Shown here: positions 34,410-45,805 of the stretch, in pieces
Numbering within the stretch: the first letter of the stretch is position 1
Layout: each line of letters starts with the position of its first letter
Source of the DNA: Capsicum annuum
Taxonomy: Eukaryota; Streptophyta; Magnoliopsida; Solanales; Solanaceae
Direction of reading: 5' to 3'
DNA: 64,000 nucleotides
NCBI RefSeq assembly: GCF_002878395.1
Contig: NW_025880998.1
Span: forward strand, 1-64,000
Position numbers and translations under genes: made by a program
The notes under the pieces: generated by a model
The model's database searches: none
The model's input: only the letters and a program-made list of their open reading frames with translations
Told to the model about the DNA's origin: nothing

Positions 34410-36800
34410 GTTGTCAGGATGAGCAATTGAGAAGTCACCCCTCTCCTTACTAAGGAGAGGTCTGGTAGTTTGTTTTGTCTTCTTTTTTGTTTTTTGAATT
34501 ATTTTAGGGTTGTAGTTTGGGATCTATTTTCTTTTGTCCTTTTGTCATTTATGTTCAAACCCTTCTATCTTTTATTTCAACCAAATGAATTATCCTTTTC
34601 CATTTATGTTTAAATATGTGTCGTTTGTTTGTTTTCTTTATACACTACATTTTATGTTGATTTTAGTGATATGACATGCCTACGGAATGTTTAGCCAGAT
34701 CTTATAATCCAATTTGACCATAAAATAGGGAATCAGAGGTCTAAGGTTATAAAAAGCATATGAGACAATAGGTAGAGTGCTAAGACATTTGGAGACAAGT
34801 TGAAGCCTTCTTTGAAAATTAAGGCAATTGTTTTGAAAATCACAAGAATAACTTGTTCATCAATTAAAAGACATGTCTCAATTAGGTCAAATAGTGGATC
34901 TGTGATCGTACATCAAAAGGAATAGAAAATTTATCTCCACGAAAGCATCAGGAATTCACAACAAAGGTGGAGTCTGCAGAAAAAGTAGCGACGCACAGTC
35001 TCAGTTAAAGTTAGTGTTGTAAAAAATGTCTCAAATGATCTTCATCTTTCACTATCATATTGCATGACATGTACTTACATTTTCAAGGATTGATATAACG
35101 AAGGTATTTTATTCTGCTATCCGAGCATTGTGTCATTCTTTGTTTACCCATTTGAGCCTTAGTCTTATTTTCTTTCATACCCCTCTTTTGGAATCAAGAT
35201 ACAATCAACAAAGCTCAAAAGATAAGTGTCGAGCAAAAGAATAGAGTCAAAAAGTTTCAAAAAAAATGTGTCAAAAAGAAGGAAAAGAAAAAGTGTCAAG
35301 TAAAATAGAGTCAGAAAAGTACAAAAAAAAGAGTCAATAAAAGAAATCAAAATCAAGCAAACGAACAAGCTGCCGGAACTATGTGTGACCTGATTCTCCT
35401 CTTTTGGGGGTGAGATGCGTAGACTGCCCCACTCTGGGCTCGGTCCTACCAAATAAACAATTTAGAGTCACCCAGTTATAAGAAACTGTGGCATGAGTTA
35501 ATCCTCATTGTTTGATTCGATTCCAAATGTTGTAAGTCCTATCTCACTTTAAGTGTAGTTTGGTCCCCATGCCATCCTTTCTTTCTAACCCTATCCAAAT
35601 GTCAAGTTTCAACCAAAGAAAGACCTTCAAATCAATCTTTGAGAATGCTAAGGCTAAGCATCCAATGGATGTGATGACGCATTTTAGGAACTACTTATCT
35701 TCCTTAGTAGAATCAGGAGAGAAATAAAAATAAGAGAGTCTTATTGGTGAAAACCCTTACGGGCACTGTGAGATGACTATGAGTTGAGAGAAATGAAAAT
35801 AAGGGAATCTTATTGGTAAAACCCTCTTGGATACCATAAGGAAATGGTGAGGTGATAAAAAGAAATGAGAGAGGCTTGTTGGCGAAAATGCTTCAAGGTG
35901 CTACTAGCCAAATGAGGTCTCCAAATGTAATTGGCCCAAGGAAGCAACTCACTTTCAAGGTCATTAACTCAACAACGATTCATGAGAGTTTTGGATGGAA
36001 AGATCAGGCAATTTAATCTGATATGTATGTCATAATCATTATAGTTGACTGTCATTTCCAGATAAAATTTTCTTTCATCTTCTTCAATGGGGACATTCAT
36101 TGTTCTTTCTTTCTTTTCTTATAGTTATATTTTTATTTTCTTGAGTCAGTCATCCAAATAAAAGAAAAATTGTTGTTATTTTTCTATGTCTTTGAGTCAA
36201 GTCCATGTCAAAATAAGTGAGAAAGGATCTCAAAACTGGCTACCATCTTCTTTAATTGCACAAAGCAAAACAAAAGTCCAGCACATGAAAGGCACATGAT
36301 TGTGAGCTAAAATAAGGCATGCAAAACATTTCTCAACATAAAAGTCTGGGAACTCATGGAAATACCAAGGTTTAAAGGGTCTATCTCAGAAGCATGGCAT
36401 AGTAGACATACTGTGTTTGTTTCAGTCACTCTTAATAATCTCAGTTCGAGTTAATGAATTAGCAAGTCAATCATATATGCTAATGGTTCAAAGCAAGGTT
36501 AAATGTGATGAGGGCAAGAGCGATTGTCGTGAAAGCTAAATCCACAAACCAGCCACCATGTTTTTAAAATCACAAGTTATCTTTGATGAATCAGGAAACA
36601 TGTTACCTTCAAATCAACGACTTCAGAGCATAAATTTCAAGGGCTGCAATGCCTTATTCTTACAATTCCTGGAAACAATATTGATGCACAAGTTTGATAA
36701 TCAAATCATAGTAAAATTCATCATCCTATATCCCTCGAAGATACACTTTCTTGTCCAGGGATTTCAGTTTTCATTTGATAGGGGATACACATGTTAAATT
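34410..36800 (+). other. TR-GAG2 post-gag non-coding region
   Basis: Aligns with 14564-16913 of TR-GAG1, with the structured motif copy at 35376-35448 and the 68-bp repeats at 35700-35920. Homology continues to the CACAAGTTTGATAATCAAATC phrase near 36700 and then stops where the two elements acquire different minisatellites. Confidence 0.6.
35376..35448 (+). other. Structured motif, copy 6 (TR-GAG2, after gag)
   Basis: GAACTATGTGTGACCTGATT, CTTTTGGGGGTGAG, TGCGTAG, GGGCTCGGTCC. Counterpart of copy 3; its CTATGTG/TGCGTAG ends can still pair through G-U. Confidence 0.55.
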
Positions 36801-37420
36801 GAACCTTGATTCCTATAAGATGTACCTTTTAGTCGAGTCGTTCCCCTTGACCCCTAGAAGACGTACCATTTAGTTGAGTCATTCCCTTTGATTACTATAA
36901 GACGTACCTTTTAGTCGAGTGATTCCCCTTGACCCCTACAAGAGGTACCTTTTAGTCGAGTCATTTTCTTTTATTCCTATAAGACCTACCTTTTAGCCGA
37001 GTCATTCCCCTTGACCCCTACAAGACGTACCTTTTAGTCGATTCATTCCCCCTTGATTCCTTTAAGACATACCTTTTAGTTGAGTCATCCTCTTTAATTC
37101 CTATAAGATGTACATTTTAGTCGAGTCATTACTCTTGCTTGACCCCTAGAAGATGTACCTTGTAGTTGAGTCATCTCTTTTGACCCCTAGAAGAATTACC
37201 TTTTAGTCGAGTCATTCCCGTTGACCGCTAGAAGATGTACCTTTTAGTCGAGTCATTCCTCTTGACCCCTAGAAGATGTACCTTTTAGTCGAGTCATTCC
37301 CGTTGACCCATAGAAGATGTACCTTTTAGTCGAGCCATTCCCTTGATTCCTATAAGATGTACCTTTTAGTCGAGTCATTTCCCTTGACCCCTAGAAGACG
37401 TACCTTTTAGTCGAGTCATT
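36801..37420 (+). repeat. 40-41-bp minisatellite in TR-GAG2, about 15 units
   Basis: The unit is approximately TTGACCCCTAGAAGATG, TACCTTTTAGTCGAG, TCATTCCC. It occupies the position of the unrelated 43-bp array of TR-GAG1. It stops at GTCATT at 37420. Confidence 0.9.
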
Positions 37421-37429
37421 TTTCTTCAT

Positions 37430-37890
37430 ATACAAATAGGAAATGTTTAATAATACAAACTGAAATGGAATCATGGTCATAAGTCTGATATAAGTTAAAC
37501 CATCAAAAATGAAACCCAAACCATATAACAATATCTAAAAAACGTCTACGAAATCTTTACTACATGACCACTAACAAAATCTGAAAACTGGGACAAGGCC
37601 CCCAGTAGACCAAAACCATAACTAATAATAATTGTTTGAAAGTAAACAGGCCTTCTGGAATATAGAAGGCTCACAACCTAGACACTGCAACTCTGTCTGA
37701 TGAAATGTACTGCTTATCCGGACCCCTAGACTGAGCCTTAGAACCTAAGAGGCAGGGGTAGCGGGTCAATACAAATGTACAGGTATGAAAAGTAATCCAA
37801 AATAAAACTTCTATATAAATAAAATAATGGAGTGTAATTTGTCAGAACATCATACCAAAAATAGTTTCCAAAACACATGGGAACCTTTCT
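37430..37890 (-). repeat. Fragment of a B-type chromovirus LTR
   Basis: From TTCATATACAAATAGGAAATG onward it matches 45893-46340 of the 3' LTR of B-right, in the same orientation and therefore opposite to the LTR at 29177-31359. Both LTR termini are missing. Confidence 0.75.
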
Positions 37891-38312
37891 GGAGTTAGAT
37901 GCCAAATTTGAGAAACAACTTACAACCTAGTCTCTGACTCCATCTTCATAATTCCAAATAAAAATGCTCTCTTCTTTTATTGTTAAAAGTATAAGCAAAC
38001 ATAACTCTATCTTAAACTCTAAATTAGAATAATTCCCTTATAAGGAAGTTTAGCTATTTTCAGTATTGTGTGTCTATTTTTTTTTGTTTCTCCACTTAAC
38101 TGCAAATGCTGAATTTCAAATCTTTTTTTGTTCTGAAGTACAATGCTTCTATACTAATACTGCTACATAACTTGTGCTACAGTTTTTCAGGGGATGTAAT
38201 TGATACGGGAATAATCAAGGATATGGACTTATGGGAGTGCATATTGGGTCCGAGACTTGGTGTGTGCAATTAGAGTGCAAAAGGGACCTAAATGCACTAA
38301 AAATCAGCCAAC
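37891..38312. other. Unassigned AT-rich sequence
   Basis: No ORF, LTR boundary or repeat that I can recognise. A CTACAGTTTTTCAG stretch near 38190 looks like a splice acceptor, but no exon with a known domain follows. Confidence 0.4.
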
Positions 38313-40532
38313 TGTCACGTCCCGAACTAGGGCCTGGCCATGACGAACATCCCGAACCATGAATGCCCTGACGTCCTACTCTATCTGGTAGTCATGCACA
38401 ACATTCATATAATAAAAGAAGATGTGAAAATATAATCTAATACAGAAATATGGTCATACTCTGGATTCAGTTTAATAATAAGGAATGAAGTTCGATACCA
38501 ACTAAACAATATCTGGAACAGTCTGCGAAATCTCTACTAGTTGATTAAATGACATTTGTCTGAAAACTGGGACAAGGCCCCCAATAGACCAAAACAAAAG
38601 GAATAACATAATCTAAAAATAGACAGCCCTTCTAGAACAAGGAAGGCTCACCACTGCACAGATCACTTCTCTATGAATACTCTACTGCTTAGCTGGACCC
38701 CTAGATCGAGCCTTAGAACCTGGGAGGTAGGGGGTCAATACAGATCTACTGGTATACAGAGCAAATCCAAAATAGTAATTTATATTCAACATACATGAGA
38801 GCAATGTAAAACAGTGCATAAACATATCATATAGTAAGAAATCACATGGGCATTTTCGAAATACTCTAAAAAATCATCTGAACTCTATGACACACTTTGT
38901 TATACTTCTGTGCTAGGTGGTATATCCTGCAACTCTGAAATTCCACGGGTCATATGGAATCCGTCATTGACTCAGCGGGGAAGCCTCCAACCCAAGTGTG
39001 CCGCAAGGGTTGGAGTCTTTGACTCTGCTACGCGACAAGGCCGTCGTCATCATAAAAATAATATACCAGGATCGGCGAATTATGGTTTTAGGCTAAGCGT
39101 TACTTGAACTCAATCCCTCTTCAGGCAACCATCTAACCCTCTTTAAGCCCATTTTTAACTATTTAAAACATACATTCTCTGAAAACATATTCTGAAAACA
39201 TACTCTATTATGGCATAAATACATATGGTATCGTCATACCATTGACTTGCAAGTCATATCTCTGAGCCATTATTAGCATAATACAATCTCTGTTTTCAAA
39301 ACTTAAATTCGGGACCACCATATCAATAAGTCATTACAAAGAAACCCTTCTCTAAAACACATATAAACACATGTATGCAACTCTTTTTGTCAAACTTTCA
39401 ATGATGCAAGGTGGTCATGTCAAACTCTTAATCTCTTGCAAATCTTTCTCTTTCAACAAAATATATTTACATCAAGAAACTCCCTCTCTTAAATTTCTAA
39501 AATATGCTCAAAGTATTATGGTATTTGAGTAAACTATTTTCAAGACATAAATCTTGCATTTCAATCAATCACCATAAGATCATAAACATAAGGTTATCAC
39601 AAGAGAGGGATTTTCATTATTTGAGCTCTCAGACAAATCTTCAATTTCAAGTTTCATAAATATACTTATATGTGTAAATGAATTTAGGGTGATAAGTCCT
39701 AAAGGCCAAAATAATAATATCATTAAACATGCAATAAGCAAAATAAAATCATGGATTTCAAACCCCTTTAACAAATTCATGCTTGATGATCTTTAAATCA
39801 AAATTGAGAATTTTCAACAAGCCCATGTAGTTTTAGGATAAAACCCACGTACCTCTATTTAGGAAATTAAAGGATGATTCTTGACGCCCACAGCTTGGGG
39901 ATTCCAAATCTTCAATCAATTTCTAAAACCCATGGTTGAATCTTGAGTTGTTTGGGTTTTCTTGTTTGAAACCCTAAGGAGTGTTCTTGATGGTTTTGGA
40001 TGAAAATATAAATTATGAGGTCATTTGGGATAAAAATCCCGTGTTTAAGCTTAAGAAGGGGGTAGAAATATCCATTTTAGCCTTAAAAATGCGGAAACAA
40101 AACCTGAAAATTTGGTGCATGCGACGGAGCGTGAGTCGCATGCTTATCGCATGAACTCACTGCCTCACTCACAAAAATAACCATAACATTTCGTTCGGGT
40201 ATCGAATTTAGGCAAATTTTATATCGTTGGAAAGCTAATTCGAACACCTTTCATTTGATATATAGTAAGTCCTCGAATTCATCTTATACCAAGATTTATG
40301 ATCGATGGAAGTTGACCTAAGTTTTAACATCCACTAAAACTTAATCAGTAGAAATGTTTCCAACTTGTCTTGGAGTTAGGGGATTTTTGTGACCTCAATT
40401 CATATTCAAAGGTATTCTTACACTATAGGATTGATCACCACACATATATTGACAAGGAATCATCTACTTCGAGTCTATACGCGTATGAACGACACTTCGA
40501 TTTCTAGCCTGAAAAAAATGCGGGGTGTTACC
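38313..40532 (-). mobile_element. Solo LTR of a chromovirus-type gypsy family (family C)
   Basis: Begins TGTCACGTCCCG and ends CGGGGTGTTACC on the plus strand, with the exact 5-bp target duplication CCAAC at 38308-38312 and 40533-40537. The last base of the LTR appears changed from A to C. It resembles families B and D in its end segments but has its own middle module (CATGCGACGGAGCGTGAGTC near 40120). No internal region is attached. Orientation is inferred from B-right. Confidence 0.85.
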
Positions 40533-40537
40533 CCAAC

Positions 40538-41262
40538 ATACTACACTTGATAGGCCCCTTAGTCTCTAAGGGGCCTTTGGTCTTTCTGTTTTTTATTTGT
40601 AACCTAGAATAAATAAAATATAGTAGGGCTTTTAGACTTAGCTTTTGGGTATTATTATAAGTCTTGTAAGACTTTAAACACCATAGTTAGGGCTTGGAAA
40701 AGCCACCAACCGAAACTGGGGAAAGATCTAGTGTGGAATCACTAGTGATTGTATTTTGCTTGGAAACGTAGATGCTAGAGAGGTGGAATCCAATCTTATG
40801 TCATGGAAGAGATATACAGGTGAATGAAGTGTATAGTGTTAACTGTTCAAGAGTGGAATCGGCTCTTGAGTTCTTAAGATTACATCTTCATGTAGTCTAT
40901 CTTTCTATCTTTTTATCTTATTGTAATATTGTTAGTGTTGTAATGTGAATTCTTTTGTTCTTGTGTTTTAGTGAAACCATGATTTATTGTTCATCTTATT
41001 GTTGTGCCACATTGTTATCATCTTGTTGTTGTTGTTGCTGCTATTTTGGTGTTTTATACACCATTGTGCCTTGTATTCTTCTTTTTGGTAGCGAATCCGA
41101 GAGTGGTCTCCAAAAAGGTCCTCGGATCCTTAAGATTAGTGGACTAATTTGGAGTGTGTTTTGATACTTCTTTGGTTTTCTTATATCAGTAATGCACTAA
41201 TAATCTTTACGAAGTTCTGTAGCTCGAATGAACTGTAACAATACACTTTAGGAACTTTAAAC
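40538..41262. other. Unassigned sequence between two LTRs
   Basis: Continues the target sequence of the solo LTR. It contains a hairpin-prone GGCCCCTTAGTC/TCTAAGGGGCC at 40552-40576 and a TTG/TGC trinucleotide run near 41018-41042. The 69-codon ORF at 40955-41164 is an artefact of that run. Confidence 0.45.
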
Positions 41263-44200
41263 TACCACAACCCGAATTGAGGCCCTGGTCGTGACGAGCA
41301 TTCCTAACCATGAAGGCCCGAAACGCCCCTATCTATCTAGAAATCATGCACATAATTCATATGATAAAAGAAATGCGGAAGATTCACAATACTATGAAAA
41401 CATGGTCATGAGTCCAATGAAATCAATAAAGGGGAAATAATGTCCCACAACATCTATCGACATCTAAAAACCGTCTGCGAAATATCTACTACATGACTAA
41501 AACAAACGACTGTCTGAATACTGGGACAAGGACTCTAGTAGACCCAAAACTATTAAATGATAAATAAACTGCCAGACATCAGGCCTTCCGGAATAAAGAA
41601 GGCTCACCACTTGTCTCTGAAGAATCTACTGATTTTCTGGACCCCTACACTGTGCGTCCGAACCTGGAAGGGAAGGGGGTCAGTACAAAGTACAGGTAGG
41701 CAGAGTAATCCAAAACAAAGTAGAGATTTTTATATAAAATAAATGAGAGTTGATATAAAGTATATTATTGCAAAAACTTATTTCGAAAATACATGTGCAT
41801 AGTATAATGATTTTTCAACAAAAATGCAACACATTTGAGCTAGGTTGTATACCCTACAGTTTCACATTGACACCAAATATCAAATCTCGGTTGCTACCGA
41901 GATTAGAGTATAAGTGAGGGAAAGACACACAAGATCACACAGCAGGGTGTCTCGACCCAATAGATTATGGTAGTGCACAAGATCACAAAGCAGGACTCCT
42001 AACCATAGTCCCAATTTGGGATGACATAACATTAGGTACACAAGATCACACAACAGGATACCAAGTTCCCGAGTCGGTAAATAGGGTTTCCAGCATAGAG
42101 TCATTTGACTTGTTCTTTCTTTAGGTAACCATCTATCTCACAAAATGAATGAATTAAAATCATTTTAATCAATCACATGTCATACTCTGCAGGGTATCAT
42201 CATGCCCGACTTACAAATCATCCACATCACATCAACATGCAACATACACATATGTATGACTTTCACACCATTAAACACAGACACCATGGCTCTCAACATG
42301 CAATCACTCAAGAAGTTAAATCATTTATGAGTAATGTCATATCAATTGCAAAACTCATGCTCTCTATGATTCAACACAAGTGTAATATGGGGTATAAATA
42401 TTATCATGGGGAATTTAGAAAATCCACAACTTATGTACATTATGCCCTTTTGAATTTTAGGTCACGGGTTCCCAATTCAACCATTTAAATACATTCAAAC
42501 AAACAACCTCATGGTATCTCAATATTGCTTTAAAAATCATATATCAAAACATGTTATTTATATCAATTGAAAACTCCCATTTGTAAAAACATATATATAC
42601 TTGTATAAATTTAAAGTCTTGCATAAGTTCCTTTTTGAAAACATGCCTATGAACTTTAGGATAACCCCACGTACCTCTATTAATGAAATTAGTGGGTGCT
42701 TCTTGAAGCCTATGATCTGGGGATTTCGAATCTTCAATCGATTTTGAAAACCCACGTTTGAATCTTGGGTTTCTTAAAGTTCTTGTTTGAAACCCTATAG
42801 AGAATTCTAGATGATTTTAATGAAAATAGGGTCAAGTTACTCATACATACCCTAAATCCTTTGTTTGAACGGTTTTAAAGGCTAGGGAAAAGTCAAATTT
42901 ACCCTTAATGACTCCTGAACGGAACTGGAAAGTTGAACTTATAAACCCAATTTTGGGTACCACCGCGACGCGCCACAATCTCAGTGGTCCAATGGAATTC
43001 GACGAGTTGAAAATTGGGGACCTCCATGATGCACCACCATCGCGGAGCCCCACTGGAATTTGGCGATTATCAATTTGACCCTCTGCGTGACGCGCTAGAC
43101 CCCAAAATGATGATGTTTACGACTAGAAATTTAAATTATTCATAACTTCTTCACCGAGGGTCCGTTTTGGATGAATCTTATATTGTTGGAAAGAGAATTA
43201 AGTCATCTACATAACGAAAGGTTTAAATCTAGGAAATTCCACATGAAAAATAATTTATATCATTCTAGAAGCAAATGCTTAGACTTTTTATGGATGGAAC
43301 TTAGCTAAGAAGACGTCGGGGTGATACAATATTCCCCCTTGGGATCATTCGTCCCCGAATGATGTTACGGAACACAAACAAGAACCATTCCTAGCATACC
43401 AAAGCATAGAAAGATTTAGGTAAAGGTTGTACCTTCAACTCCACCATATACTGGGTCAAAAAGGTGTGGATATCTTGTTCTCATGTCGTCTTCTAATTCC
43501 CAAGTGGCTTCTTCAACCTTCTGATTTCTCCACAACACCTTAATTGAAACTATTTCTTTACTTCTCAACTTCCAGACCTGACGATCTAGGATTGTAATAG
43601 GTTTCTCTTATTATGATAAGGAGGCTATCACCTTGATCTCTTCTACAGGAAACACTAAAGAATGGTCTCCAATGCATTTTTTCAACATGGATATGTGAAA
43701 TACTGGATGGACAGAACCCAAACTCGCAGGAAATTCTAACTCATACGCACCAACACCTATTCTCCTCAAAATATGATATGGTCCTATAGAGCGAGGACTC
43801 AGTTTACCTTTCTTTCCGAATCACATAACTCCTTTCATGGGAAAGACCTTTAGAAATAGCCAATCTCCTACCTCAAACTCTAACTCTCTTCTCCTAACAT
43901 TGGCAGAGGATTTCTGACGACTCTGAGCTGTCTTAAGTCATTCTCTAATAAGCTTCACATCTTCATTGCCTGATGAACAAGATCAGGCCCAAACATCTGC
44001 ATCTTACCCACTTCATACCACCTTATTGGTGACCTGCATCTTCTCCCAAACAATGCCTCAAATAGCGTCATCTTAATACTTGAATGGAAACAGTTATTAT
44101 ATGTGAACTCTATCAATGGCGAGTGATCCACCCAACTACCTTTAAAATCAATCACACAAGACCTCAACATATCCTCAAGGGTTTGGATGGTGCATTTCAC

Positions 44201-44345
44201 TTTCCCATTCGTTTGGGGTGAAAAGCAGTATTAGGTTCACTTGGGTACCTAAACCTCTCAGAAAATATCTCCAAAATTGAGAATAAATTTGCGTACCTTG
44301 GTCAGATATAATGGACACAGGTTCCCATGCAAACGAACTATTTTT
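41263..44345 (-). mobile_element. Truncated chromovirus (family D): 3' LTR plus end of pol
   Basis: The LTR is 41263-43328, from TACCACAACCCG (expected TGTCACAACCCG) to CGGGGTGATACA. Beyond it lies TATTCCCCCTTGGGATC, the minus-strand polypurine tract, and then minus-strand coding remnants to about 44345, where homology ends abruptly. No second LTR is found. The layout is the same as in B-right at 47987-48900. Confidence 0.8.
43440..44340 (-). pseudogene. Chromovirus integrase C-terminal remnant (family D)
   Basis: Minus strand. The ORF 44200-43955 carries integrase core C-terminal sequence (VDHSPLIEFTYNN, 'EALFGRRCRSPI'), matching Ty3/gypsy integrases of the Tekay/Del type. Sequence at 43700-43440 corresponds to the chromodomain-like tail found at 48431-48162 in B-right. 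Both are interrupted by stops. The N-terminal part of pol is missing. Confidence 0.75.
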
Positions 44346-45638
44346 GAGATGAACAACTTAGCATAAGGCTAAAAGACCAAAATGACCTTGAGGCTAAGTG
44401 ACCAAAATGATCTTAATAAAAGGGGCCAAAACCGTGAACCATCAGATGTGGTCCAAACCCTAAGTCCTCTAGTCTTCAAGGCTCCAAGCAATCTTCCACA
44501 CAGAGGTTTGTTTGATGGCATGATCAAAATAATCCCTACAAGTATGATCCTGTGCCCTCCATGGGACCAAAGCTTGATTCTTCGCGTAGTGACTTTGAAT
44601 GATGCCATTGAAAGCTAAGGCGGCCATTTCACTTGTATCAAATCCTATCTTAATACTCGTTTCATTTTTTGGAAGTCAAGTTGACTAATTTTCAAAAGAT
44701 AAGGAACAAATACCCCTTTCCCTCTCCCCTAAAAAAAATTATGTTTGAAATCTTCGCAACACACCTATACTTTACGGGGGTCATATTATCCCCTAAACTC
44801 ATTAATTATATTTTTGTACTCGCTTTGGGCTCACGTGGCTGTCAAGTCTAACACAAAATGAACATAAAATATTTTGCTACTAGGCAGCTGCGCCAGCACA
44901 AAAGGAGTAAAGTTCAGGTTTGTCACTTGAATTTTGGGTATAGTTTGAAAGATAGTTGTGCCTTAAACCAATTTTCAAAGCTAAATCATTTTACATTAAC
45001 AAACACTTTTAAAATTAAATTTAGATACTCAAAAATTAACTATAAATTGTAATTTTTCTCATATCAATACTATGAAATGTATATCTTAAAACATTGATAA
45101 AAAATTATATCATCTGACTCTCAAAAAGAAAACTGTGACAAGTAAAAAGAAACGACGAAAAGATTACTATATGCTTCTCATCATATCACTCTTGACAAAG
45201 ATTTCATAGAAACATTAAATAAGACATCCTATACATATTTTATAATAAATTTAAATTATGTTATCAAATAATTATTAAGTCATGTCAATATCGGTTGTTT
45301 TCTTGATAAGTCGAAAACCTCAGTTTCACAGTGTTACGTTACTGCATTATTCTCTGGATCTATTTTTTCTGCGGGTAGCATTTGGATCTTTGTAAATGTT
45401 GGAATCAATAAAGAAAGAAAGAGAGAAAGAAAGAAAGAAAGAAAGACAAAACTTTTACTTGCTTTGGAATGAACGGAAGATGATGAGATGTTCCTTCTTT
45501 TGCTAGAATTTATAACTTGATCATATCACTAGAATAATTAAAGTTTTATACTAAATCTCACATCATATTATCACTCATTTATATCCACTTTTGATTAGAT
45601 TATGGTCAATTAATTGAGGATGGAATCAATAAAGTTGA
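44346..45638. other. Unassigned sequence with a GAAA microsatellite
   Basis: No convincing gene. A paired phrase (GACCAAAATGA twice, 44370-44412) and a (GAAA)n run at about 45411-45446 are visible. The block 44720-44900 (TACTTTACGGGGGTCATATTATCCCC area) looks like a dispersed plant repeat, but no terminal repeats were identified. Confidence 0.4.
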
Positions 45639-45805
45639 ATGAATAGTTACATGACCAAATGTTCAAATCTTAAAAGAGGCTATCGAAATACTGGTTTACA
45701 AGTTATTTCATGTTTGAGTAGTGATCTTGGAAATGTGAAAAGAGCAGCAATTCTGGATGCAGATAATTTAAGAGGAACAGTGGCCAAACTTGGCCATGAA
45801 CTTAT
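45639..45805 (+). pseudogene. Formin (FH2 domain) exon fragment, cut by a chromovirus
   Basis: The frame gives NLKRGYRNTGLQVIS, 'CLSSDLGNVKRAAILDAD' and 'LRGTVAKLGHEL', which match the pattern of the FH2 actin-nucleating domain of plant class I formins (GLQVVSGLSSELxNVKKAA… xVxKLGH). Formins nucleate and elongate actin filaments. The piece is about 55 codons of a domain of about 400. It ends at CTTAT, the target duplication of the element that follows. After the element, the sequence (AACGAAGAAAATGGG near 55074) could continue the same domain (NEENG), but with stops, so the gene was already degenerate or this is a captured exon. Family call from memory of the motif only. Confidence 0.65.

Larger units (their letters stand above)
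31396..37420 (+). mobile_element. Interior of a second gag-only element (TR-GAG2), lacking its own LTRs
   Basis: From GGGGATTTTTCAGAAATC onward it aligns with TR-GAG1 from 9511 (GGGGACTTTTCAGAATTC). The order matches: leader with CAAAAAGATTTT motifs, two structured motifs, gag, third structured motif, 68-bp repeats, then a minisatellite. It has no TR-GAG LTR at either side: on the left it follows a chromovirus LTR and PBS, and on the right a chromovirus LTR fragment in opposite orientation. No pol domain is present. The 1.5-kb solo LTR of TR-GAG1 is absent at the matching place (about 32510), confirming that insertion was secondary. Confidence 0.8.

Noticed and set aside
40955..41164. Cysteine-rich 69-codon ORF
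   Set aside because: The cysteine run comes from a trinucleotide repeat, and there is no signal of a real gene.
45360..45560. Possible match to the upstream region of the GeBP paralog near 1720-1930
   Set aside because: Similarity is limited to the GAAA run and a few AT-rich words; too weak to call.
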